Assembly (NCBI RefSeq): GCF_023016525.1
Contig: NZ_JALKCG010000006.1
Location: 124,001-188,000 of the forward strand
DNA length: 64,000 nt
Direction of reading: 5' to 3'
DNA from: Ancylobacter koreensis
Lineage (GTDB): Bacteria; Pseudomonadota; Alphaproteobacteria; Rhizobiales; Xanthobacteraceae
A program made the position numbers and the translations under genes. Under the pieces are notes generated by a model. It was not told the origin of the DNA. It did no database searches and saw nothing but the letters and a program-made list of their open reading frames with translations. Position 1 is the stretch's first letter; each line of letters opens with the position of its first letter. Shown one piece after another: positions 9,355-17,395 of the stretch.

Positions 9355-10521
9355 TTGCGCGCCCTCCGCCACAGAGCCTTCCGCCGCCTGCTTCCCCTCG
9401 CCGTCCTCGCGGGCCTGATGTCGTTCGCGGCCGCTCAGGAGCCCGAGCGGGTCGATTCGTCGGCCGGACCGCTGGAGATCGAGACGGTCGCCACGGGCCT
9501 TGCCAGCCCGTGGGGCCTCGCCTTCCTGCCGGACGGGCGCATGCTGGTGACGGAGCGGACGGGGCGGCTGCGCATCGTCTCGCGCTCCGGCACCGTGTCG
9601 GCGCCGGTGGCGGGCGTGCCGCCGGTCTTCGCGCGCGGACAGGGCGGGCTGCTCGACGTGGCGCTGGCGCCTGATTTCGGCGATAGCCGGCTGATCTATC
9701 TCTCCTATGCCGAGCCGCGCGAGGGCGCTTCCGGCACCAGCGTGGCCCGCGCGAAGCTGGTCGAGGAGGGCGGCGACGCCCGGCTGGAAGGGCTGGAAGT
9801 GATCTTCCGCCAGTCGCCGGCCGCCGCCGGCGGCAGCCATTATGGCTCGCGCCTCGTCTTCGCGCGCGACGGCACGCTCTTCGTCACGCTGGGCGACCGC
9901 TACGCGCTGCGCGATCAGGCGCAGCAGCTTTCCAGCCATATCGGCAAGATCGTGCGCATCGCGCCGGACGGCTCGGTGCCGCAGGACAACCCGTTCCGCT
10001 CCCGCAACGGCGCCCGGCCGGAAATCTGGAGCTACGGCCACCGCAACGTGCAGGGCGCCGCGCTCGATCCCGTCACCGGCCAGCTCTGGACCATCGAGCA
10101 CGGCGCGCGCGGCGGCGACGAGCTGAACCGTCCGCAGGCCGGCAGGAATTACGGCTGGCCCGTTATCACCTATGGCCGCGACTACAGCGGCGCCGCCATC
10201 GGCGAGGGCACGGCGAAGGAGGGCATGGAACAGCCGGTGAAATACTGGGACCCGTCCTTCGCGCCCTCGGGCCTTGCCTTCTACACCGGCAGCCTCATCC
10301 CCGCCTGGAAGGACGACCTGTTCACCGGCGGGCTCTCCGGCCAGCGGCTGGTGCGGCTGCGCCTCGACGCGGCGCGCGAGCGCGTCGTCGACGAGGAGGT
10401 GCTGCTCGCCGGGCGCGGCCAGCGCATCCGCGATGTGCGGCAGGGACCGGAAGGCGCGCTGTGGCTGCTGACCGACGACCCCTCGGACGGACGGCTGCTG
10501 CGCCTCGGCCCCGCCGGTTGA
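9355..10521 (+). CDS. PQQ-dependent sugar dehydrogenase (soluble glucose dehydrogenase-like)
   Basis: 388 residues from a TTG at 9355, preceded by GGAG at 7 nt. This choice keeps an intact signal peptide (basic start, hydrophobic core, AAAQE cleavage). The first in-frame ATG (9418) would cut it away. The mature protein is a six-bladed beta-propeller of the GSDH/Yli type: ATGLASPWGLAFLPDGRMLVTER, GGLLDVALAPDF, GGSHYGSRLVFARDGTLFVTLGDR with the conserved active-site histidine, and HRNVQGAALDP. Such enzymes oxidise aldose sugars in the periplasm. Binding of PQQ here is inferred from family. Confidence 0.85.
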   Translation: MRALRHRAFRRLLPLAVLAGLMSFAAAQEPERVDSSAGPLEIETVATGLASPWGLAFLPDGRMLVTERTGRLRIVSRSGTVSAPVAGVPPVFARGQGGLLDVALAPDFGDSRLIYLSYAEPREGASGTSVARAKLVEEGGDARLEGLEVIFRQSPAAAGGSHYGSRLVFARDGTLFVTLGDRYALRDQAQQLSSHIGKIVRIAPDGSVPQDNPFRSRNGARPEIWSYGHRNVQGAALDPVTGQLWTIEHGARGGDELNRPQAGRNYGWPVITYGRDYSGAAIGEGTAKEGMEQPVKYWDPSFAPSGLAFYTGSLIPAWKDDLFTGGLSGQRLVRLRLDAARERVVDEEVLLAGRGQRIRDVRQGPEGALWLLTDDPSDGRLLRLGPAG

Positions 10522-10525
10522 AGCC

Positions 10526-10879
10526 CTACCACTTCTGGAAGATGAAGAACGCGCCGAGCGCGATGAAGCCGAAGCCGATCAGGTGGTTCCAGTGGAACGG
10601 CTCCTTCAGCCACAGCACCGAAAAGCCGGCAAACACCACCAGTGTGATGACCTCCTGAATGGTCTTCAGCTCCACCGTGGAATAGACCGCCGAACCGTAG
10701 CGGTTGGCCGGCACGGCGAGGCAATACTCGAAGAAGGCGATGCCCCAGCTCGCCAGGATGGCGATCAGCAGCGGCGCCGACTTGTGCTTGAGGTGGCCGT
10801 ACCAGGCGAAGGTCATGAAGACGTTCGAGGCGAACAGCAGCAGGATCGGGGTCAGTGCCGGGGGAATGAGGCCGGTCAT
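10526..10879 (-). CDS. DUF486 family small membrane protein (DMT superfamily)
   Basis: 117 residues with four predicted transmembrane helices, beginning MTGLIPPALTPILLLFASNVFM. The motifs TFAWYGHLKHK, AFFEYCLAVPANR and GFGFIALGAFFIFQKW are characteristic of DUF486, a half-size member of the drug/metabolite transporter superfamily that probably dimerises. Substrate is unknown. It ends 4 nt from the convergent dehydrogenase and follows the SemiSWEET gene by 37 nt, so the two small membrane proteins probably share a transcript. Confidence 0.85.
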   Translation of the reverse strand: MTGLIPPALTPILLLFASNVFMTFAWYGHLKHKSAPLLIAILASWGIAFFEYCLAVPANRYGSAVYSTVELKTIQEVITLVVFAGFSVLWLKEPFHWNHLIGFGFIALGAFFIFQKW

Positions 10880-10916
10880 CGCGTTTCCATCGCCAGAGTG
10901 CGGGTGCCCTGCCCGT

Positions 10917-11183
10917 TCAGCCGTAGCGTAGCTTCAGCGACAGGATGCCGAGAAGCAGCAGAAGCGTCACGGCATTGGCCATGATGACCGGAATCGAGCC
11001 GATCAGCACGCCATAGACCAGCCATAGCGCCACCCCGGCCGCGAAGGCGAGATAGGCGACGAGCGAAAGGTCGCGCGTCTCGCGGGTGCGCAGGATCTTC
11101 AGCGCCTGCGGCAGCCAGCACAGCGTCGTCAGCAGCGCGGCGACGCCGCCGATCAGTTCGGTGGAAAGGGAAGAGCCGACCAT
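10917..11183 (-). CDS. SemiSWEET sugar transporter
   Basis: 88 residues from the ATG at 11183, exactly the size of SemiSWEETs, which work as dimers of three-helix units. The PQ-loop signature appears as TTLCWLPQALKILRTRETRDLSL, and three hydrophobic helices follow the order helix, PQ motif, helix, helix. These proteins pass sugars such as sucrose or glucose down a gradient. A longer reading from 11264 would add 27 charged residues without homology. Confidence 0.87.
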   Translation of the reverse strand: MVGSSLSTELIGGVAALLTTLCWLPQALKILRTRETRDLSLVAYLAFAAGVALWLVYGVLIGSIPVIMANAVTLLLLLGILSLKLRYG

Positions 11184-11284
11184 CGCATCCGCCTCGCGCG
11201 CCCGGTGGACACGTCTCGGGCCACGTTCGGCCTTGGCGTTCTCACGCAGCCCGATTCCTGTCAATCAGGCGGCGGGCCGGCCGC

Positions 11285-11968
11285 TCACAGCTCCGCCCAG
11301 TGGCGCAGCAGGTTGTGATAGACATTGGCGAGCGAGAGCACCGCCGGATCGTCGTCCGGCAGCCGGGTGCGGGTGCTTATGATGGCGCGGTCGAGGTCGT
11401 ACAGCATGGCCCGCCGCTCCTGATCCTTGATCATCGACTGCGACCAGAAGAACGATCCCCAGCGGCTGCCGCGGGTGATCTCGTTGACGCTGTGCAGGCT
11501 GGAGGCGGGATAGACCACGGCGTGGCCGGCCGGCAGCTTCACCTCATGCGTGCCGTAGGTGTCCTCGATGACGAGTTCGCCGCCGTCATAGTCTTCCGGC
11601 TCGGTGAGGAAGATGGTGGTCGAGACGTCGGCCCGCATGCGGATGCCGGCGCCGGGCACGGTGCGGATCGAGCCGTCGACATGAGCGCCAAACTTCATGC
11701 CGACATCGTAGCGGTTGAACATGGGCGGCAGCACGCGCAGCGGCATCACCGCCGAATTGAACACCGGGCTGCGCCCGAGCGCGCGCAGCACGAGGTCGCC
11801 CAGTTCGGCCGCCTCCTGCGAGTCCACCGGGATCTGCAGGTTGAGCTTGGATTTCGCCGCCTGCTGGCCCGCCGTCACACGCCCGTCGACCCAGGGCGAG
11901 CCCTCCAGCACGCGCCGGCAATGAGCGACTTCCTCGCGGGTGAGGATATCGGGAATCTGGATCAGCAT
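11285..11968 (-). CDS. piuC: Fe(II)/2-oxoglutarate-dependent PKHD-type hydroxylase PiuC
   Basis: 227 residues. The double-stranded beta-helix core shows the iron triad: H96 and D98 in GAHVDG and H159 in SSLHSVNEI, with a downstream arginine for 2-oxoglutarate in TRGSRW. It is of the PiuC/YbiX family, whose genes accompany catecholate siderophore receptors and are repressed by iron in Pseudomonas. The substrate has not been established. It lies 98 nt downstream of the TonB receptor on the same strand, separated by a terminator hairpin (12001-12037). Confidence 0.9.
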   Translation of the reverse strand: MLIQIPDILTREEVAHCRRVLEGSPWVDGRVTAGQQAAKSKLNLQIPVDSQEAAELGDLVLRALGRSPVFNSAVMPLRVLPPMFNRYDVGMKFGAHVDGSIRTVPGAGIRMRADVSTTIFLTEPEDYDGGELVIEDTYGTHEVKLPAGHAVVYPASSLHSVNEITRGSRWGSFFWSQSMIKDQERRAMLYDLDRAIISTRTRLPDDDPAVLSLANVYHNLLRHWAEL

Positions 11969-12000
11969 GGCGCGGCTCCACCGTCGACAAGGGCGAACGA

Positions 12001-12037
12001 AAAGAGGGGGAAAGCCGGATCGCCCGGCCTTCCCCCA
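12001..12037 (-). terminator. Terminator or attenuator between the TonB receptor and piuC
   Basis: On the minus strand a 12-bp hairpin (GGGGGAAGGCCGG paired with CCGGCTTTCCCCC, one mismatch) is followed by CTCTTTTCG. It lies after the receptor stop and before piuC, so it should lower piuC expression relative to the receptor. Confidence 0.65.
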
Positions 12038-12066
12038 GATGGACGGTCAGTCCGAAGACGGCGCGA

Positions 12067-14403
12067 TCAGAAGGTCGCGCCGATGGTCAGGGTGAAGGTG
12101 CGGCCGGAGGCCGGCACCGCGCGGTTGCCCCAGCCCGCAGCGTAGTTCAGCTCGTCGGTCAGGTTGTAGCCGTTCAGCGCGATCCGGTAGTTCTCGTACT
12201 TGTACGAGAGCAGCGCATCGAGCGAGAAGGTGTCGGGGATGATCGCCGTGTTGGCGCTGTTGGTGTAGTACTGGTCGGCATAGGTGATGCCGGCGCCCAC
12301 CAGCAGCTGGCCCGGCAGCGTCGTCCACAGGCCCTTGGTCAGGTCGTAGGTCGTCCACAGGGTGAAGTTGTTCGGCGACACGAAGGGCACCTCGTTGCCG
12401 ACATAGCTGTCCGTGGTCGAGGTCAGGATCTCGCTGTCGTAATAGGCGTAGGCCGCCTGGATCGTCCACGCGTCGGTGATGTTGCCGGTCATGCCGAGCT
12501 CGACGCCCTGCACGCGCTGCTTCTCGCCGGTCTCCACCGTGTCGAACGTCACCGGGTCGACGTAGTAGGCGTTGCTCTTTTCGACGCGGAACAGCGAGCC
12601 GGTGAAGCCGAGGCGGCCGCCGAGCGTGGAGATCTTGAAGCCGGCCTCGTAGGTCTCGTTCTCTTCCGGCTCCAGATTGTTCTGGGTGGGGTTCACGACC
12701 GTGATGTCGTTGGTCGGGAACATGCCCTGCGGCGAATAGGAGCGCGCCCAGGAGACGTAGTAGGTCTGCTCGGCGGTCGGCTCCCAGATCACGCTGGCCT
12801 TGGGGCTCCAGAACTGGGTCGTGCTGTCGGCATTGACCCACTGCGACGGGACGCCCACGATCGGGCAGGTGGTGCTGCCGCCATTGACGCACAGATAGCT
12901 GTAGTCGGCGCTGTAGCTGTCGTAGCGGATGCCGCCCAGGATCGAGAGCTGGTCGGTCAGCCACACGCGGTCGCTGGCGAACAGGCCGACATCGGTGGCG
13001 GTCGAGTTGCGCTGGCCGTTATTGCCGAGCGGATTCTCGTAGAGGAAATAGCCGGTGGTGTTCTCGTAGATCGGGTTCCAGATCGTCGAGGTGCCCTTGG
13101 AGCCGTTCACCGAGACCAGCGTGCGCTCGTCATTGACGAAGTACATATCGAGGCCGGCGATCACCTCGTGGCGCAGGAAGCCGGTGTTGAACTTCGCGAT
13201 GGCCGTAGTGATGTTCTGGCCCGACCAGCTTTCCTGGATGAAGCCGGGATTGCCGCCGCCGAAGCTGATCGCCGGGTTCAGCCCGTCGAAGAACTGGCCG
13301 GTGCAGCTGGCCTCGTAGCCCGCCTCGCCGCTCAACCCCGTCGTCGTCGCTCCGCAGCCCGGCACCGTGGTCGCGAAGTTCCGGGTGTAGTAGCCGACGC
13401 GCGAATCGTTGGTCACCGTCAGCCAGTCGTTCACCTCGCGCTTGAAGTTGGCGGTGAACATGTTGGCCTCGGTGTCGTCGTGATCGGTCACCTTGCCGTA
13501 GAAGGTCGAGCGCGGCACGCCCCATTCCGTCACCGGCTTGCCGACCGAACCGAAGCGCGCCACGTCGCTGTAGCCGGGCGTCACCACCGGCACGCCGTAA
13601 TCCGGGGTGCGGCTGCCGTTCTGGTAGAGATAGTTGAGGTGAAGGGTCTGGTCGGTGCCGAGGCCGAAGCCGAGGTCGGCCATCAGGCCGTAGCGGTTCG
13701 ATTCCACGTGGTCGCGGTCGGCCACGTCCTGCTCGTTGACCATGCCGACGATGCGGAAGGCGGTGGTGGCGTCGAGCTGCTTGTTGAGGTCGATGACGCC
13801 GCGATAGAGCGGGCCGGAACCGAACTGGCCCTCGAAATCATACTTGTCGCCGAGATGGGCCTGCTTGAGCGTGGAGTTGATCACGCCGCCCGTGGTGCCG
13901 GCGCCGAAGCTCTCCGAGGAAGGGCCCTTGAGCACCTCGACGCTCTCATACGCGAAGCTGTCGCGGACATAGACGCCGAAGTCGCGCAGGCCGTTGATGT
14001 AGACGTCGCCCTTGGACTGGAAGCCGCGGATGCGGAACTGGTCGCCGTTCATGCCGCCGCCGCCCTCGCCGATGCCGACGGTGACGCCGGGAACGTTGCG
14101 CAGCGCCTGTTCGAGCGTGGTGACGCCCTGCTGCTGCATGGTCTCTTGCGTGATGACCTGAACGACCTGCGGGGTGTCCTGCACCGTGCCGGGCAGACGC
14201 GAGATGCCGGTGGTGGCCTCCAGCGTATTGGCCGGCGAGCCTTCGCCTTCCACCGTCACGGTCGGCAGCTCTTCTTCCGTCGCAGCCGTGCTCGCCTGCT
14301 GCGCGGAAGCCGCGAAGATCGGCAGCGCCGACATGGTGACGGCAAGGCCGGCGGTGAGGGCCGCATTCGGCGCAGTATCCCGTAGCGTCTTCAATGTCTT
14401 CAT
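12067..14403 (-). CDS. piuA: TonB-dependent siderophore receptor (PiuA/Fiu type)
   Basis: 778 residues from the ATG at 14403; an ATG 63 nt upstream is less likely. A signal peptide ends ASAQQ (about residue 35). A TonB box-like stretch ELPTVTVEGEG follows. The plug domain contains TTLEQALRNVPGVTVGIGEGG, FRIRGF and VEVLKGPSSESFGAGTTGGVIN. The 22-strand barrel ends in the aromatic TFTLTIGATF. PiuA/Fiu proteins take up catecholate-iron complexes. The neighbours piuC and a Sel1 protein match the Pseudomonas piu cluster. The AT-rich upstream region with direct repeats suggests iron control. Confidence 0.92.
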   Translation of the reverse strand: MKTLKTLRDTAPNAALTAGLAVTMSALPIFAASAQQASTAATEEELPTVTVEGEGSPANTLEATTGISRLPGTVQDTPQVVQVITQETMQQQGVTTLEQALRNVPGVTVGIGEGGGGMNGDQFRIRGFQSKGDVYINGLRDFGVYVRDSFAYESVEVLKGPSSESFGAGTTGGVINSTLKQAHLGDKYDFEGQFGSGPLYRGVIDLNKQLDATTAFRIVGMVNEQDVADRDHVESNRYGLMADLGFGLGTDQTLHLNYLYQNGSRTPDYGVPVVTPGYSDVARFGSVGKPVTEWGVPRSTFYGKVTDHDDTEANMFTANFKREVNDWLTVTNDSRVGYYTRNFATTVPGCGATTTGLSGEAGYEASCTGQFFDGLNPAISFGGGNPGFIQESWSGQNITTAIAKFNTGFLRHEVIAGLDMYFVNDERTLVSVNGSKGTSTIWNPIYENTTGYFLYENPLGNNGQRNSTATDVGLFASDRVWLTDQLSILGGIRYDSYSADYSYLCVNGGSTTCPIVGVPSQWVNADSTTQFWSPKASVIWEPTAEQTYYVSWARSYSPQGMFPTNDITVVNPTQNNLEPEENETYEAGFKISTLGGRLGFTGSLFRVEKSNAYYVDPVTFDTVETGEKQRVQGVELGMTGNITDAWTIQAAYAYYDSEILTSTTDSYVGNEVPFVSPNNFTLWTTYDLTKGLWTTLPGQLLVGAGITYADQYYTNSANTAIIPDTFSLDALLSYKYENYRIALNGYNLTDELNYAAGWGNRAVPASGRTFTLTIGATF

Positions 14404-14509
14404 TGGACACAAACCCCTTATGAATTGCTTGATTTGGCTATTAGACGTGATTCCAAGCCGTTTCAAACATTATGTTTTTTATCTGTTCCAACATCGACTT
14501 CTTACATCG

Positions 14510-14542
14510 ATTCAAATCTCTAGTTTTAAATTATTCAAATCT
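14510..14542. promoter_or_regulatory. Direct repeats in the AT-rich piuA/sel1 divergent promoter
   Basis: The 10-mer ATTCAAATCT occurs twice (14510-14519 and 14533-14542), 23 bp apart. The whole 14404-14550 stretch is strikingly AT-rich in a GC-rich genome. GTTTTA...TAAAAC arms flank the second copy. The segment TTTAAATTATTCAAA loosely recalls rhizobial Irr/ICE boxes, but the match is partial, so the regulator is not assigned. Confidence 0.45.
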
Positions 14543-14660
14543 AAAACGTGAGCGGGCGCCTTGCCGTTTCTCTACGTCAGACCTTATGTGACGAAAGGAT
14601 TTCGGGCGACGTCCGTGCGTCACGCGCGGCCTGCCCGGCAGCGACGAAAACGGCAAAGTC

Positions 14661-15659
14661 ATGCGCGACGAGTGGATTTCCTTTACCGAGCTCCAGCGAA
14701 TGGGGCCGGAACTGTTGCGCGAACGCATCAGTGAGCAGCCCGGACAGGCCGCCCGCTGGGTGGAGGCGGCGGCACTCAACGGGCTGGTCAACGCGCAGAT
14801 CGCCTGGGGGCAGATGCTGGTCGACGGCCACGGCGTGGCGCGCGACCCGCAGGCGGGCCTGCGCTGGTTCCGCGTCGCCGCCGAGGCCGGCAGCGCGGAG
14901 GGCATCAACATGGTCGGCCGCTGCCACGAGCTCGGCTGGGGCGTGCCCGCCGACCCGAGGGCGGCCGCCTGCTACTACCGACAGGCCGCCGAGGCCGGGC
15001 ACGGCTGGGCGCAGTTCAACCTCGCCACCCTGCTGCTGCACGGCAGCGGCGTCGCGCCCGACCGGCGCGAGGCGCTCGCATGGTACGCGCGCGCGGCCCG
15101 GCGCGGCGACGCCCGGGCAAAGGCGATGTCGATGATCGGGCGCTATCTCGAACTGGGCTGGGACCGCGCTGCCCGTCCGGCGGCGGCGCTGCGCTGGTAT
15201 GCGCGCGGGGCGGCCGGCGACGATTATCGAGGCCTGTTCGACCATGCCCGCCTGACGCTGGAATTGACCGGCGACGTCGGAAGGGCGCGCGAGGGGTTCG
15301 CCCGTGCCATCGAACGCGGCGTGCCCGCCTTCTGCCGCCACGTCGCCGAGGCGCTGCGCGCCGCGCCGCAGCCTGAGCTGCGCCGGCTGGCCCTACACGC
15401 GCTCGAACGCGCGGCGGAGACCGGGGAACCGGCCGATCTGCGCCGCTACGCCGGCGCGCTTGCCGAAGGCCTCGGCGGCACGCCCGATCCGCAGACGGCG
15501 GCGCGCCTTTTCGCCCGGGCGCGGGAGGCCGAGCAGGCCGGGCTCGCCGTCCCTCGCGAGGACCTCGCTTCGCGCCCGCCGGCAGGGCCGCGCACACGGC
15601 TCGCCGCGCTGGTCCGGCAGATGAAGGCAGCGCTGACGCTTCGCCACAATCCGCGGTGA
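14661..15659 (+). CDS. Sel1-repeat (tetratricopeptide-like) protein
   Basis: 332 residues without a signal peptide. Sel1 repeats of about 36 residues are visible from residue 40: WGQMLVDGHGVARDPQAGLRWFRVAAEAG, then MVGRCHELGWGVPADPRAAACYYRQAAEAG, LATLLLHGSGVAPDRREALAWYARAARRG and a fourth. The C-terminus turns into less regular helices and a basic tail. Such solenoids scaffold protein contacts. A Sel1 gene is also part of the Pseudomonas piuA-piuC neighbourhood. Here it is divergent from piuA, sharing the AT-rich promoter, so a role in iron uptake is inferred from context. Confidence 0.87.
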   Translation: MRDEWISFTELQRMGPELLRERISEQPGQAARWVEAAALNGLVNAQIAWGQMLVDGHGVARDPQAGLRWFRVAAEAGSAEGINMVGRCHELGWGVPADPRAAACYYRQAAEAGHGWAQFNLATLLLHGSGVAPDRREALAWYARAARRGDARAKAMSMIGRYLELGWDRAARPAAALRWYARGAAGDDYRGLFDHARLTLELTGDVGRAREGFARAIERGVPAFCRHVAEALRAAPQPELRRLALHALERAAETGEPADLRRYAGALAEGLGGTPDPQTAARLFARAREAEQAGLAVPREDLASRPPAGPRTRLAALVRQMKAALTLRHNPR

Positions 15660-15874
15660 GCGTTCAACATCTCGTGTACAACCGGCGACGCCCTACCCTT
15701 CCGAGTACCGACGATGGAACCGCATGGTACCGAAAAGCGGCGCAAATACTGTTATACCAACAAAATCGCAGCATTTCCCACGGTCTGCTTCTGAAACCCT
15801 GAGTAAGCCCTCCGCTTTAATCCTCCGGGCGGCGGACAATCGGGCCTGCACGCCCTCAAACGGAGAGCGTTGCA

Positions 15875-17227
15875 ATGTTGAAAGTCGAAAAGAACATACG
15901 AGGATTGGCCCTGATAGGCACAAGCGTGCTGGCGGTCTCGCTGCTGCTCGCGGCGACAGCGGATGCCGGGCCCGGCGGCCGCGGCGGGCCCGGCGGCTTC
16001 GGCGGTGGCGGTGTCGGTCGCAGCAGCGGCGGCCTCGGGGGTCTCGGCGGTGCGGTCGGCGGCGGCGGCCGCTCGGTCGGCGGTGCCGTGTCGGGCGTTG
16101 GCCGTTCGGTCGGCGGGGCGGTCTCAGGTCTCGGCCGTGCCACCGGCGGCGCGGTGTCGGGCGTGGGTAATTCGCTTGGCGGCGTCGGCTCGGCCTCCGG
16201 CGTAGGCAGCGCTGCCTCAGGCATCGGCGGCGCCGTCTCGGGCGTCGGCAGCGCGGTGTCGAGTGTCGGGGACGCGGTGGGCAGCATCGGCGACGCGGCG
16301 GGCGGCGGCGTGACCGGTGCCACCTCCGGCCTCGGCTCGGCTGTCGGCTCGGCGCTGGGCGGCGTCGGCGACACCATCACGCGTGACACGGCGCGCGGTG
16401 ACTCCACCACCTCCGCTACGGGCCGCGCGCCGGTCTCCGCCAATGTGGTCGGCGTGCAGGTCGACCTGCTGCGTCGCCGCGCGCCGCTCGCCTTCGGCCG
16501 CGCCCCCAGCGGCAACGTCGCCGACGTCAATGCGCAGCTCCTCGGCGAGCGCGGCGTCACGGCGGACGCCACGGTCGGTTCGACGCGCTCCCGCGCGGTC
16601 GGGGCCGATGCCCGGCTCGGGATCGGCGGCGCGCGCGGCGTGGCGACCAATGTGGATGCCACCGTCGGGGATCGCCGTCCGGCCTCGCGCAGCCTCGCCA
16701 ACGCCAATGTCGGGGTGCGGACCCTTGGCGCGCGCGGCGTCGCGGCGGATGTCGACGCCACCGTGGCGGGCCGCAGTCCGGCTTCCAGCAGCGTGGCTGA
16801 CGCGAATGTCGGCATCTCGGCCTTCGGTCCGCGCGGCGTGAACAGCCAGACAAGCGCCGTGGTCGGCGGCTCGCAGGCGGCCGACATTGACAGCACCACC
16901 ACCATCGGCGGCCCGAGGGGCGCCCGGGCGAGCGCGAGCGTCGACGTCGGCGGCTCCAGCACGGCGGCGGTCGGTGTCGGTATCGGCATCGGCGGCGGCG
17001 GCACCGGCACGCCCGGCGGCCCGGGTACGCCCGGCGGGCCCGGCACCCCCGGTGGTCCCGGCGTGGGCCCCGGCACGACGCCCGGCACTGCGGCCGGTGC
17101 ACCCGCGCGCAGCCCCGCCTCCAGCGACATGGCGGCCAAGAAGATGCGCTGCACGGGCGTGCTGTCCGATGTGCGCTCCTACGATGCCGGCCTCGTCGCG
17201 CTGTGCCGCGACCTCGTGGGCGGCTGA
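15875..17227 (+). CDS. Secreted glycine-rich repeat protein of unknown function
   Basis: 450 residues with a CGGAGAG ribosome site. A signal peptide ends ATADAG (about residue 31). Four zones follow. The first is a GPGG-rich start. The second (about 50-170) has 11-residue Gly/Ser/Val repeats of the type GRSVGGAVSGV. The third has two 33-residue tandem repeats starting ARGVAxxVDATV (coded by 16631-16729 and 16730-16828), with degenerate copies on either side. The fourth is a short collagen-like GTPGGP run. It ends in a non-repetitive, two-cysteine tail (MRCTGVLSDVRSYDAGLVALCRDL). The composition suggests an extended surface or extracellular protein; no family was recognised. Confidence 0.8.
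   Translation: MLKVEKNIRGLALIGTSVLAVSLLLAATADAGPGGRGGPGGFGGGGVGRSSGGLGGLGGAVGGGGRSVGGAVSGVGRSVGGAVSGLGRATGGAVSGVGNSLGGVGSASGVGSAASGIGGAVSGVGSAVSSVGDAVGSIGDAAGGGVTGATSGLGSAVGSALGGVGDTITRDTARGDSTTSATGRAPVSANVVGVQVDLLRRRAPLAFGRAPSGNVADVNAQLLGERGVTADATVGSTRSRAVGADARLGIGGARGVATNVDATVGDRRPASRSLANANVGVRTLGARGVAADVDATVAGRSPASSSVADANVGISAFGPRGVNSQTSAVVGGSQAADIDSTTTIGGPRGARASASVDVGGSSTAAVGVGIGIGGGGTGTPGGPGTPGGPGTPGGPGVGPGTTPGTAAGAPARSPASSDMAAKKMRCTGVLSDVRSYDAGLVALCRDLVGG
16631..16828 (+). repeat. 99-bp tandem repeat inside the glycine-rich gene
   Basis: Two adjacent 99-bp units (16631-16729, 16730-16828) encode 33-residue copies beginning ARGVAT/ARGVAA and ending ANVGVRTLG/ANVGISAFG. Less similar copies precede and follow. 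The unit length preserves the reading frame. Confidence 0.75.
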
Positions 17228-17245
17228 GCATGTCCAAGCTGAACG

Positions 17246-17278
17246 TGCCGTCCCGGCCCCGCGCCGGGACGGCATTTT
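17246..17278 (+). terminator. Rho-independent terminator of the glycine-rich gene
   Basis: Perfect 12-bp stem TGCCGTCCCGGC/GCCGGGACGGCA with loop CCCGC, then TTTT. It starts 18 nt after the stop codon at 17227. Confidence 0.85.
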
Positions 17279-17395
17279 CACGACCTGACCTGCTGCGCCT
17301 TCACTTCCCCAAAGGAACGTCTTCGCATCGTATGAATTGCAGGGAATGATCCCCGCCGCGCCGCCGATTCCGGCTGCACGATTCGCACGGTCCCG

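Noticed and set aside
14530-14545. Irr/ICE box in the siderophore receptor promoter
   Set aside because: TTTAAATTATTCAAA shares the TTT..TTC..AAA frame but differs from the consensus in several central positions; kept only as a generic regulatory region.
16060-17080. Repeats read as a CRISPR-like or mobile array
   Set aside because: All repeats are multiples of three inside one continuous reading frame with a signal peptide, and they encode Gly-rich protein repeats.
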